Assembly: GCA_013619155.1 (NCBI GenBank) | Contig: JABXKT010000009.1 | Coordinates: 1-60,015, forward strand | DNA length: 60,015 nt | Reading direction: 5' to 3' | Source of the DNA: Desulfobacteraceae bacterium | Lineage (GTDB): Bacteria; Desulfobacterota; Desulfobacteria; Desulfobacterales; Desulfolunaceae | Shown here: in pieces, positions 36,540 to 45,169 of the stretch | Layout: each line of letters starts with the position of its first letter | How positions within the stretch are numbered: the first letter of the stretch is position 1 | Made by a program: the position numbers and the translations under genes | The notes under the pieces: model-generated | What the model was told of the DNA's origin: nothing | The model's input: the letters and a program-made list of their open reading frames with translations, nothing else | Databases searched by the model: none

Positions 36540-38267
36540 TTATCCCGATCTCTCGGTGATGATCAGCCCTTTCTTTAATGAGTACTTCCCTTTGATATGG
36601 AGGGTGTGATCCTCGTTCTTCTCCGAGGGGGGGGACAGGACCAGGGGGAGGGCCTCTTTGGTTCCCAGGTGAATATCCATGGTGGCCGATGGACGAAAAC
36701 GTGCATGGATGGTAAAGGCGATGGATTCCAGGCGCTGTTCCATGGCATCGATTTCGGCCTTTATCTCCGCTGTACGCGCGTCGAGTTTCCAGAATCGTTT
36801 GAGCTGGCTCTTGAGGTGTTCGATGATACGCATGCATCGACCCACCGCTAGGCAGGTATTCCCTCGTTTTAAGAGGGCCATCAGTTTGGGTAATTTGTCA
36901 AAATCATAGGTTTTTAGGGCCTTTACAATCGCTTTAAATACCAAGCGGATGGTGGTGTCTTCACCAAATTCTGCCGATAGGCTTTTGAGCTCTACCACGA
37001 GATCTGCTTTGGTTTGATTGAGGGTCTCATTCATATCATGGCGGATGGTGGTGGCCCGTTGCCACTCCTTTAATCGTGTCTCTCGTTTTGAAAAGAGATC
37101 GGGGGCAAGAATCACACGGTTGGTTCCGCTGATGCGGATATTCCGCAGGTCGAGGGTATAGGTGTTGAGCTGGGTGTTGAGCAGGAGGCTGGCAGCGGTG
37201 TTCATCTCTATGCGGCTGGCGGTGATCGTGGAGTCGATGGCCTCACGGTGAATGAAGACGGTATTATCCATGGCCCGAAGGGTCGATGAGGCGATACTGC
37301 GACAGGAGATATCCCCCCCGGCGGTCAGGGCGCTTCCGGCAAGCATCTGGTCCACGGTCGCCTTTTTTCCCGAGGAGACCCGTCCCCCATCGATGGTACG
37401 AACGCTTATGGCCCCCTCGACCTTGACGGTAAATCCCTCGTTGATGGACTCTGCCTGCATACTCACCGGGCATATGACATCGCTGCCGATGTTTCCGATG
37501 GAAAAATTGATATCCCCCACCACGATGTGGTCGTTGACGTGGATGGCGGTGATCTTTCCTTCCTCCATCTGTGTGATGACCACCCCTTCGGTCAATGCAT
37601 TGATGTCATATCCGGGTTGACCCTTTTCGCTGATGATGTAGACCCTTTCTACATTTTTCCCCAGTTGAAGGGGATACTCCTTGACCGTGGGTGTCTCGAT
37701 GGCGTCGCCCGCATGGGAGAGGCCATTTTTTCCGTTCTCGGGCAATGAGACGCGGAGCAGGCAATCACCCGGTTTGGCGGAGGGGTATCTGTGGAGCTCA
37801 CGAAAGTCGATGCGTCCATCGGCAAGGATTTTTCCGGCATTGGATCCTTTGATGAAGAAGGTGTGGGTAAGCTCTCCATCTTTTCCCCTCTTGGGCGGAG
37901 TGCCGGAGAGGGATAGGGAAATATCGCTGCCATGGACGACCAGGGCGATGGTCCGTCCTATATCATCGGTATCCCACGGTATATATATGGAATCATTAAA
38001 GGGACCTTCCTCTAAGATGCCACGAACCATGAGGGCGCTGATATTCATCGATGCCAGGCCAAATTTGTGAAGCACCTGGATGAGGGCCAGGCAGTGGGCC
38101 TTCCCTTCTCCCGGTTTCATGGTGGTGTGGAGGCTCACCGTCAGGGTCTCTGGATGGTGGACTATGTCGTTTATCATGGTGTCCGTGAGGGTATCTGCCA
38201 TGGTTTGGTCGCGGGGGGACACCGGAATTTGCGTGAGGGGGATTGTGGATTCAGTTGTCGCCGTCAT
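36540..38267 (-). CDS. FapA-family (DUF342) polymerising protein
   Basis: This 575-residue protein matches the FapA/DUF342 family. The N-terminal region (to about 200) is mixed. The core (about 200-400) is a right-handed beta-helix like that of bactofilin/MinC-type proteins, with recurring Gly/Val/Ile strands (VKVEGAISVRTIDGGRV, LTAGGDISCRSI). A helical coiled-coil section follows near residues 420-520. Family members affect flagellar assembly and surface attachment; the exact role is unproven. ATG 38267 is chosen because AAGGAG lies 8 nt upstream; the GTG at 38276 overlaps that site. The gene is monocistronic. Confidence 0.85.
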   Translation of the reverse strand: MTATTESTIPLTQIPVSPRDQTMADTLTDTMINDIVHHPETLTVSLHTTMKPGEGKAHCLALIQVLHKFGLASMNISALMVRGILEEGPFNDSIYIPWDTDDIGRTIALVVHGSDISLSLSGTPPKRGKDGELTHTFFIKGSNAGKILADGRIDFRELHRYPSAKPGDCLLRVSLPENGKNGLSHAGDAIETPTVKEYPLQLGKNVERVYIISEKGQPGYDINALTEGVVITQMEEGKITAIHVNDHIVVGDINFSIGNIGSDVICPVSMQAESINEGFTVKVEGAISVRTIDGGRVSSGKKATVDQMLAGSALTAGGDISCRSIASSTLRAMDNTVFIHREAIDSTITASRIEMNTAASLLLNTQLNTYTLDLRNIRISGTNRVILAPDLFSKRETRLKEWQRATTIRHDMNETLNQTKADLVVELKSLSAEFGEDTTIRLVFKAIVKALKTYDFDKLPKLMALLKRGNTCLAVGRCMRIIEHLKSQLKRFWKLDARTAEIKAEIDAMEQRLESIAFTIHARFRPSATMDIHLGTKEALPLVLSPPSEKNEDHTLHIKGKYSLKKGLIITERSG

Positions 38268-39047
38268 TTTATGCACTCCTTGGATTAAAAACCGATTTGA
38301 TATGCTTCTCCCCTCCAGGAGGTCAGGCGTGTGGCTTTAATCCCGTCGGTAAAAAAAGTGCGTCCATCTATTATTATCACTATCTGGGCTATCGGCCGTG
38401 TCTCGTGAAAAGTTTAGGGCCAATTTTTCAATGCCCTAGTAACGGGGAGGTGGGGGGATATGGGGACAGGATCCTTTTAATGCTCGGCAATGTCCTCTCT
38501 CTTGGCCCCCCTTAAGACGAAGGCGATGATGTGTCGTAACAGGGAACGGTACCAAGTTCCAGAATGCATGGTGGGGCAAATGACGCGGATATCTGCCACT
38601 AGAAGAAACGCTGTTTCACATGAAGTTGCTCGTTGTACTTTCGGGCGAAAAAGGGAATAAAAATACCCCACTGCGTTGATACGGTCGGATATTTTAAAAA
38701 AGTGTGTGAAATATTTTCCTATTTTTCATACGCTCAGTCTTATTTTTAGTCCGGGTGGGGAACATTTTAAATGGTACTATGATAAGGCAAGTTATCTTAT
38801 AGGTATACGAATGGTGACTCATTTATTGTCTATCTTGAGTCAAGACGAGAAGAGCCCATTATTAAATTTGGTGAATGGCCATATTGGCGGGTATCTGTAG
38901 GGTATTCCACTCTTTTGCCGTTTTTTTTGTTCCGCGGCGTATGCATATCGTCGTTGCCTTTCTGGGGCGTGGATGCAACCCTTTGTTCACTAACGTGATG
39001 TACGATGCGAGGTTGTCCTTTACCGATATGTGAGGAGGCGTATGGTC
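38268..39047. other. Regulatory region upstream of the hydrogenase cluster
   Basis: 780 bases shared by fapA (minus) and hydA1 (plus). An AT-rich stretch (38690-38830) has two operator-like inverted repeats: gtgtgaaa/tttcatac (38704-38731) and TGACTCA/TGAGTCA (38815-38842). No FNR box (TTGAT-N4-ATCAA) or sigma-54 site was found by eye. An open frame at 38676 is not supported. Confidence 0.45.
38704..38731. promoter_or_regulatory. Imperfect inverted repeat upstream of hydA1
   Basis: gtgtgaaa (38704-38711) pairs with tttcatac (38724-38731) except for one position. It lies 317 nt before the hydA1 start and is AT-rich inside. Possible regulator site; no named factor is assigned. Confidence 0.3.
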
Positions 39048-40337
39048 ATGTCTGAAGCGAACAAGGAAACATTGAAGGGCCGTTCTATAAAAATGGAAGG
39101 GGTGCATTACACCCTCCATACCCCCAGAGTGGAAGATCTTGAGAATCTCTATTTTGTCGAGGTGGACCCCACGATCTGCGAGGGGTGCGGGGAGTGTTCC
39201 CATCATTGCCCCACCGGAGCGATCCAGGAGATGAACGATGGTACCCGTCATATCGTAGACCAGGCGGCCTGTATGAATTGCGGGCAGTGCCTGGTCCACT
39301 GTCCCTATGGGGCGGTGGCGGAACGTGTCTCTTATGTGGGAGAGGTACTTGAAAAACTTAAGGATCCCGATACGGTGGTGGTGAGTATGACCGCCCCGGC
39401 TGTGCGTTATGCCCTGGGCGAGTGTTTTGGTCTGCCCGTGGGGAGCTATACCGGGGGGAAGATGCATGGGGCCTTGAGGCGTCTCGGGTTTGACTATATC
39501 TGGGACAACGAATGGACCGCCGATGTGACCATTATGGAGGAGGGCACCGAACTCCTCCAGCGCGTGAAGAATGGGGGCACGGGTGATAAACCCTTGCCTC
39601 AGTTCACCTCCTGCTGTCCGGGGTGGATTAAATTTTGCGAGTCCTTTTATCCGGACTTGATTCCCCACCTCTCCACCTGCAAGTCTCCCATCGGGATGCT
39701 CGGGCCCCTGGCCAAGACCTATGGGGCCGAGCAGACGGGGAAAGATCCCAAGAAAATTTATACCGTCTCCATTATGCCGTGTATTGCCAAAAAATATGAG
39801 GGGCTGCGCCCGGAGATGGCTGCCAGTGGGCATCGGGATATCGACGCCACCATCAATACCCGGGAGCTCGCCTATATGATTAAAAAGGCGGGGATCCCTT
39901 TTCGCTCCCTTGCCGATGAAGCGCCCGATCCCGTCTTGGGCATGGCCACCGGTGCGGCCACCATATTCGGAACCAGTGGTGGGGTGATGGAGGCGGCCTT
40001 ACGTTTTGCCTATGAGGCGATTTCCGGAAAGAGCCTCTTGGATCCTTCCATCAAGGCGGTGCGTACAGATAATGGCATCAACAAGGTGGAGGTGGCTGTT
40101 CCCGGTTTCGGTCCCGTGCGTATCGCCGTGGTCAGTGGGCTGGATAACGCCGCAAAGATCTGTGATGAGGTGCGTGCCGGTACCTCAAATCTTCATTTTA
40201 TCGAGGTGATGACCTGTCCGGGAGGGTGTGTCAATGGGGGCGGTCAACCCGTCGACCCCTCTGTGATGGAGGCCTCGGTGTTTAAAAAGATGATGGCCAG
40301 GGTTAATAAGCGGTTCACCATGAGGAAGATGGCATAA
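39048..40337 (+). CDS. hydA: Periplasmic [FeFe] hydrogenase large subunit, copy 1
   Basis: This 429-residue enzyme interconverts H2 with protons and electrons. An N-terminal 2[4Fe-4S] ferredoxin domain has Cys44, 47, 50, 54 and Cys75, 78, 81, 85. The H-cluster domain has L1 TSCCPGW (Cys189, 190), L2 MPCIAKK (Cys245) and L3 MTCPGGCVNGGGQP (Cys390, 394). It has no signal peptide; the small subunit 11 nt downstream carries a Tat signal and should co-export it, as in Desulfovibrio HydAB. Length and layout match the dimeric Desulfovibrio type. ATG 39048 is the likely start, with GGAGG 9 nt upstream. It is highly similar to the copy at 41224. Confidence 0.96.
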   Translation: MSEANKETLKGRSIKMEGVHYTLHTPRVEDLENLYFVEVDPTICEGCGECSHHCPTGAIQEMNDGTRHIVDQAACMNCGQCLVHCPYGAVAERVSYVGEVLEKLKDPDTVVVSMTAPAVRYALGECFGLPVGSYTGGKMHGALRRLGFDYIWDNEWTADVTIMEEGTELLQRVKNGGTGDKPLPQFTSCCPGWIKFCESFYPDLIPHLSTCKSPIGMLGPLAKTYGAEQTGKDPKKIYTVSIMPCIAKKYEGLRPEMAASGHRDIDATINTRELAYMIKKAGIPFRSLADEAPDPVLGMATGAATIFGTSGGVMEAALRFAYEAISGKSLLDPSIKAVRTDNGINKVEVAVPGFGPVRIAVVSGLDNAAKICDEVRAGTSNLHFIEVMTCPGGCVNGGGQPVDPSVMEASVFKKMMARVNKRFTMRKMA

Positions 40338-40348
40338 GGGGGCTTTTA

Positions 40349-40702
40349 ATGATGAAAAAAGGACGATGGGATCTTTCTCGGCGAAGTTTCATGAAGGCCA
40401 CAGGCCTGGCCTGTGGTTACGCCCTGGTTGGGGCCCGTATGGCCAGGGAGAGTGCGGCGGCAGTTCTCGATATGGTGGGACTACGTCAGGCCTCGGTGTA
40501 TCGCTCCGAAGCGGATTCTCGCATCTACACGTATCGTAAGTCCCAGGACAACCCCATGATTAAAAAACTCTATGCCACGGATGGGTTCTTGAAAGAGGGG
40601 CCGTGCGGGCATCACTCCCATCAATTGCTTCACACCCACTATACCGATAAGAGTCGATCCATTAAGGCCTTGAAGAAGAGGGGCATCACGCTCTCTCTTT
40701 AG
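40349..40702 (+). CDS. hydB: Periplasmic [FeFe] hydrogenase small subunit, copy 1
   Basis: This 117-residue protein begins with a twin-arginine signal: SRRSFMKATGL at residues 10-20, then a hydrophobic stretch to about 40. It matches the small subunit of dimeric Desulfovibrio [FeFe] hydrogenase, which wraps around the large subunit and supplies the export signal for the folded complex. The C-terminal part (YRKSQDNPMIKKLYATDGFL, SHQLLHTHY) is shared with copy 2. The gene lies 11 nt after hydA1 in the same operon. A hairpin region follows at 40720-40761. Confidence 0.95.
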   Translation: MMKKGRWDLSRRSFMKATGLACGYALVGARMARESAAAVLDMVGLRQASVYRSEADSRIYTYRKSQDNPMIKKLYATDGFLKEGPCGHHSHQLLHTHYTDKSRSIKALKKRGITLSL

Positions 40703-40719
40703 GGGATATCTGTGAGTAT

Positions 40720-40761
40720 CCCTCCTCCGTGGGGCCTTTTTAGTAGAAAAAGGGGGGAGGG
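40720..40761 (+). terminator. Hairpin region after hydB1
   Basis: Nested pairing of CCCTCC (40720-40725) with GGAGGG (40756-40761), and of cctttttagtag with aaaaagg inside. There is no long T-run after the outer stem, so termination may be partial. This would leave some readthrough to hydA2. Confidence 0.45.
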
Positions 40762-41223
40762 ATCACCTGTTTTTATATGAAATAGCCTCTTTTTGTTTGG
40801 CTATATCCGATTCCTATAATATATGTCCGGTTTGTATAGAATAGTTGTTTGTCTTTTAAACATAGTTTGTAAAAAAGGCACTCCTCTTTTTGGGCGAGAC
40901 CCTCCCACCATGGATAGGGGACGTACCAGCCCCTTCGGGGCGAGGACAACTATCGTGAATTTTCATCGGAGGTTTCTTACGATACCCTTTCGGGAAGGGC
41001 AAAAAATGGCGTGTCACGAAATTTTTTAAGGGTGATACACGTTTAATAACAATGTACTCTTTGAGTACGAATCGTTTTTGTATTATTTACTTGTCTTTAT
41101 CACGAGGGGCCGTTTTGATGCCGTTTTGTTGCTTTTTCTCTGTCAGCCTGGGTAACCAATTAGAAATTGTAGGCACACCCGACTGAATCGATTTTTTAGC
41201 CATGAGAGGAGAAGTACGTATTG
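40762..41223. other. Intergenic region between the two hydAB pairs
   Basis: About 460 bases. It is AT-rich near 40800-40870, with a small gcccc/ggggc hairpin at about 40930. It could hold a separate promoter for hydA2. The open frame at 40823 lacks a ribosome binding site and was rejected. Confidence 0.4.
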
Positions 41224-42534
41224 ATGTCTGATTCAAGCACATACGAGAACCCGGGAGCGGTATCCGCCCTTTCCGGGACATTCCAGAGGATGGAGGGGGT
41301 CAACTACCGCCTCTTCTCCCCCGAGGTCAGTAACCTGGAGAGCGTGTTCTTCGTGGAGACCGATCCCGCTAGATGCCAGGGATGTGGAAAGTGTCAGGTG
41401 CAGTGCCCCACGGGGGCCCGGCACAAACAACCGGACGGCACCCGAGATGTTGTGGACCCGGCGGCCTGTGTAAACTGCGGCCAGTGTCTGACGATCTGTC
41501 CCTACCGAGCCATCGGTGAGGGGACCTCCTATGTCCCCGAGGTGTTGGAAAAACTGAAAGATCCCAACACCGTGGTCGTGGCCATGACCGCTCCGGCTGT
41601 TCGTTATGCCCTGGGAGAGTGCTTCGGCCTGCCCGTGGGTACCTATGTGGGGGGGAAGATGCATGGGGCCTTAAGACGCCTCGGGTTCGATTACATCTGG
41701 GATAACGAGTGGGCCGCCGACGTGACGGTGATGGAGGAGGGGACCGAGCTTATCGAGCGTTTGCACGATGGCGGAACTGGTGACCGGCCCCTGCCCCAGT
41801 TCACCTCGTGTTGCCCCGGCTGGATCAAGTTCTGTGAGACCTTTTACCCCGATCTGATTCCCCACCTATCCACCTGTAAATCCCCTGTAGGGATGTTGGG
41901 TGCCCTGGCCAAGACCTATGGTAGTGAAGAGACCGGCGTGGTCCCTGAAAATGTATATACCGTCTCCATTATGCCCTGTATCGCCAAGAAATATGAGGGG
42001 CTGAGGCCAGAACTAAACGCCTCGGGTCAACGGGACATCGATGCCACCATAAACACCCGGGAGCTGGCATACCTGATCAAGGAGGCCGGTATCTACTTTA
42101 CCGCCCTTCCCGATGAGGAGGCCGATCCTGCCCTGGGCATCTCCACGGGAGCCGGCACCCTCTTCGGGACCACTGGCGGGGTGATGGAGGCGGCCTTACG
42201 TTTTGCCTACGAGGCGCTCTCCGATGAGGTTCTTTCGGATCTTGCCACCACGGCCGTGGAGACGGGTAGGGGGCTTACCAAGGTAACGGTGGAGGTTCCC
42301 GGCTTCGGACCGGTCCGGGGGGCCGTGGTCAGCGGTCTGGATAAGGCGGCGATGGTGTGTGAAAAGGTTCGGGCCGGACGGGCGGACTACCACTTCATCG
42401 AGGTGATGGCCTGCCCCGGTGGTTGTGTGAACGGTGGGGGACAGCCCGTAGACCCCTCGATCATGGATGCCTCCCTCTTCAAGAAGATGGTGGCCAGTGT
42501 CAACAAACGATTCAAGATGAGACGAATCGCTTAA
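41224..42534 (+). CDS. hydA: Periplasmic [FeFe] hydrogenase large subunit, copy 2
   Basis: This 436-residue paralogue of the enzyme at 39048 has the same organisation. The two ferredoxin clusters are CQGCGKCQVQCP and CVNCGQCLTICP. The H-cluster motifs are TSCCPGW, MPCIAKK and MACPGGCVNGGGQP. All catalytic Cys are kept, so it should be active. Differences from copy 1 concentrate at the N-terminus and in surface loops, for example the segment after GIYFTALPDEEADP. It lacks its own signal peptide. GAGGAG lies upstream, and a TTG at 41221 is a possible alternative start. Tandem duplication followed by divergence is the simplest origin. Confidence 0.95.
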   Translation: MSDSSTYENPGAVSALSGTFQRMEGVNYRLFSPEVSNLESVFFVETDPARCQGCGKCQVQCPTGARHKQPDGTRDVVDPAACVNCGQCLTICPYRAIGEGTSYVPEVLEKLKDPNTVVVAMTAPAVRYALGECFGLPVGTYVGGKMHGALRRLGFDYIWDNEWAADVTVMEEGTELIERLHDGGTGDRPLPQFTSCCPGWIKFCETFYPDLIPHLSTCKSPVGMLGALAKTYGSEETGVVPENVYTVSIMPCIAKKYEGLRPELNASGQRDIDATINTRELAYLIKEAGIYFTALPDEEADPALGISTGAGTLFGTTGGVMEAALRFAYEALSDEVLSDLATTAVETGRGLTKVTVEVPGFGPVRGAVVSGLDKAAMVCEKVRAGRADYHFIEVMACPGGCVNGGGQPVDPSIMDASLFKKMVASVNKRFKMRRIA

Positions 42535-42548
42535 AGGAGAGATTCAGG

Positions 42549-42890
42549 ATGAAGACAAAAAGATGGGATCTTTCCCGGCGTACCTTTATAAAAGCCTCGG
42601 GCCTTGCCTGTGGTTACGCCCTCTTCGGGGTTCGTATGGCACGTGAGGGTGCGGCCCGGGTCTTGGATATCGTTGGACTCAGGCAGGATTCGGTGCATAA
42701 GGCGGATGCAAATCCGGCCCTGTACCGGTATCGTAAATCCCAGAATAATCCCATGGTGAAGGCCCTCTATGCCTCGGATGGATTTCTGAGCGAGGGACCC
42801 GCAGGCTCTCTCTCCCATGAATTACTCCACACCCACTACGGGGACAGGAGCGCGAGTATTGAGGGGATTGATGGGCTGAGGCGTTACTAA
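42549..42890 (+). CDS. hydB: Periplasmic [FeFe] hydrogenase small subunit, copy 2
   Basis: This 113-residue protein has a Tat signal (SRRTFIKASGLACGYALFG) and the same core as copy 1 (YRKSQNNPMVKALYASDGFL, SHELLHTHYGDRS). The start is ATG 42549, with AGGAGAG upstream, 14 nt after hydA2; a longer in-frame extension into hydA2 is not used. It should pair with the large subunit just upstream and carry it to the periplasm. Confidence 0.95.
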   Translation: MKTKRWDLSRRTFIKASGLACGYALFGVRMAREGAARVLDIVGLRQDSVHKADANPALYRYRKSQNNPMVKALYASDGFLSEGPAGSLSHELLHTHYGDRSASIEGIDGLRRY

Positions 42891-43487
42891 GGCGTCGACA
42901 CAGAAATTTCCCGGGCAGACCTTTGTGCCGCGTGTTTTGAAAAAGGGATATGTCGGGGGTTTCGGCCCTTGGAATCCATGAAACGGCCCCATGTCCGGAA
43001 GGCCCCCTTCTTCGGGCCTGGGGTATCTGTCTGGGTATATCGGGTCCCATGGATATTCTGGCACGAAATATGCTATTCTCCATGGGGCCCATACCTTCGG
43101 TGGGCCCCCCAGGCCACAAGGGTCCATGGGGGCCTTCGTGTAATACCTAAAAGTTGCAAGCGTCCTTTGGCCGGATATGCAAGGCGCCGGACATGCAGTT
43201 GTAGTATGTTACCGCAATTGTCTGGTAACGCCGCAGATCTTGTCAAAGGGCGTTCCCGAAGGGTGAGCCAATTTTTGCATTTTCGGCTGCCGTAACTTTG
43301 ATGATCAGCAGAACACCTCATAAACAGTTGTAATGGTAGTGTTTTGGTCGTGATGCAAGGTGGTGAATGCAACTTTTAGGTAATAACCTATTCGATTACG
43401 GGAAGCCTTGACGCCTTATGACCTTTGGCGTCCAGAACTTTCGGTGTGAGGCCATGGCGCATGGTGCCATGGCACTGGATGGATAAT
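42891..43487. other. Gap between hydB2 and hydG
   Basis: 597 bases without a supported gene. It holds a GC-rich hairpin ggggccca/tgggcccc (43084-43108) and the MITE-like element at 43144-43382. A promoter for the maturation genes could lie here, but none is convincing. Confidence 0.5.
43144..43382. mobile_element. MITE-like element with 15-bp terminal inverted repeats
   Basis: Ends TACCTAAAAGTTGCA (43144-43158) and TGCAACTTTTAGGTA (43368-43382) are perfect inverted repeats around 239 bp of non-coding DNA. The outermost TA on each side may be a TA target duplication. Inside are a tandem motif (gccggatatgcaag, gccggacatgcag) and a gttacc/ggtaac hairpin. No transposase frame survives. Confidence 0.6.
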
Positions 43488-44900
43488 ATGACGTACGACC
43501 CCGAGAACCCCCGTGATTTTATCGATGCGGAAAAAATCTGGAACCATATCGAATCGGCACATAACCCCGCACCGGGGAGAGTCCGGGATATCCTGGCCAA
43601 GGCCCTGGAGTTAAAGGGGCTGGATTTGGATGAGGCCGCCGTGCTCCTCGCCTGTGAAGACACCCAGCTCGATGCAGAGCTCTTTGCCACCGCAAAAAAA
43701 GTAAAGGAGAGTATCTACGGCAATCGTATGGTGCTCTTCGCCCCTTTGTATATCACCAACGAGTGCAGCAATTGTTGCTCTTATTGTGGGTTTAATGCCA
43801 CGAACATGGACCTTACCCGCCGCACCTTAACCACGGATGAGATCAAAAAAGAGGTGGAGGTCTTAGAGGATATGGGGCATAAGCGCCTCCTCCTCGTCTA
43901 TGGAGAGCACCCCCGCTTCGGGGCCGAGTGGATGAAGGAGACCGTTGAGGCCGTTTATGCCACTCAATCGGAGAAGAGCGGTGAGATCCGGCGCGTCAAT
44001 ATCAACTGCGCCCCCTTATCCGTGGAGGGTTTTCGCACCCTGGCTTCCGCCGGTATCGGAACCTACCAGTGTTTCCAGGAGACCTACCACCGGGAGACTT
44101 ACGAGAAGGTACACCTTAAGGGGAAGAAGACCGATTACCTCTGGCGGCTCCATGCCATGCACAGGGCCCAGGCCGGCGGCATCGATGATGTGGGCATGGG
44201 GGCACTCTTCGGTCTCTTCGACCACCGATTTGAACTCCTCGCCCTTCTTGCCCATGCTCAGCAGCTGGAGGCAGATATGGGTGTGGGGCCCCATACCCTC
44301 TCATTTCCCCGTATCGAACCCGCCCTGGGATCCGATCTCTCCCAGAATCCCCCCGATGTGATCACCGACCATCGGTTTAAAAAAATTGTGGCCATTACCC
44401 GACTGGCCGTTCCCTACACCGGTCTCATCATGAGTACCCGTGAGAACGCCGAGCTGCGGCGTGAGCTTATGGAGCTGGGTGTCTCTCAGATGAGCGCCGC
44501 CTCCCGCACCTACCCCGGGGCTTACTCCGATGCCGAGCTCGACCGGCCCGAGGTTCAGCAGTTCAGCCTCGTGGATGACCGTACCTTAGATGAGGTGATC
44601 CTGGAGATGGTGGAGAACGGCTTTACCCCCTCCTGGTGCACGGCCTGTTATCGCAAAGGGCGTACGGGCGATCACTTCATGGGGCTGGCCAAAAAAGGGT
44701 TTATCCAGGAGTACTGTATCCCCAATGCCCTGCTCACCCTTCGGGAGTACCTGAACGATTACGCCGGCCCGGAGACCAAGAAGGCCGGGGAGGCCTTCCT
44801 GGCCAAGAGCGAAGAGATGATGGCGCAGCGAAAGCGCGGCAAAGAGTTCTCCGAGCTGCTCAAGCGGGTCACCGCCGGCGAGCGGGATCTCTATCTCTGA
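43488..44900 (+). CDS. hydG: [FeFe] hydrogenase maturase HydG, radical SAM tyrosine lyase
   Basis: This 470-residue enzyme cleaves tyrosine to give the CO and cyanide of the H-cluster via an Fe(CO)2(CN) synthon. The radical SAM cluster motif CX3CX2C is at Cys93, 97 and 100. The C-terminal auxiliary-cluster motif CX2CX22C (CTAC then IQEYC) is intact. The length equals that of characterised HydG enzymes. ATG 43488 is preferred, with GGATGG close upstream; the longer frame from 43425 adds residues unlike the family. It sits between the hydAB pairs and aspA/hydE/hydF, with a composite repeat downstream. Confidence 0.96.
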   Translation: MTYDPENPRDFIDAEKIWNHIESAHNPAPGRVRDILAKALELKGLDLDEAAVLLACEDTQLDAELFATAKKVKESIYGNRMVLFAPLYITNECSNCCSYCGFNATNMDLTRRTLTTDEIKKEVEVLEDMGHKRLLLVYGEHPRFGAEWMKETVEAVYATQSEKSGEIRRVNINCAPLSVEGFRTLASAGIGTYQCFQETYHRETYEKVHLKGKKTDYLWRLHAMHRAQAGGIDDVGMGALFGLFDHRFELLALLAHAQQLEADMGVGPHTLSFPRIEPALGSDLSQNPPDVITDHRFKKIVAITRLAVPYTGLIMSTRENAELRRELMELGVSQMSAASRTYPGAYSDAELDRPEVQQFSLVDDRTLDEVILEMVENGFTPSWCTACYRKGRTGDHFMGLAKKGFIQEYCIPNALLTLREYLNDYAGPETKKAGEAFLAKSEEMMAQRKRGKEFSELLKRVTAGERDLYL

Positions 44901-44941
44901 TTTTTTAGTGACGATGGTGCCTTTTCGGATCACCATTTGAT

Positions 44942-45117
44942 AAAAAAGGGCCTCTGGCAGCCCTGCCGGGCCAACCTTTTACAAAAGGTTGCCAAACAAA
45001 CGTTTACTGTAAGGGTGACGGACCAAAGGTCCGTCACCCTTACAAATCTGGGGTCCAGGGGATTTATCTCCTGGCCGCCGGAGGCCAGTCTTCTGGTCAC
45101 TTTGACCATGTAAGGCA
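44942..45117 (-). repeat. Composite palindromic repeat, copy R4 (module B)
   Basis: In minus orientation: tgccttacatggtcaaagtg, then cctccggcggccaggagata and aatcccctggaccccag. A long hairpin containing gtgacggacc/ggtccgtcac follows, then caaccttttgtaaaaggttg and cccggcagggc. It is nearly the mirror of R5. It fills the hydG-aspA gap. Confidence 0.85.
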
Positions 45118-45169
45118 TCATTATCGTATATTTTTACGATCGTCTTTGTTTCACACAGGCAGGAGGCCC

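Noticed and set aside
38676..38900. 74-codon plus-strand open frame upstream of hydA1
   Set aside because: TTG start without a ribosome binding site. It spans the AT-rich operator-like block, so regulatory DNA is the better reading.
40823..41029. 68-codon open frame between hydB1 and hydA2
   Set aside because: ATG without any ribosome binding site and low-quality composition. More likely the leader of hydA2.
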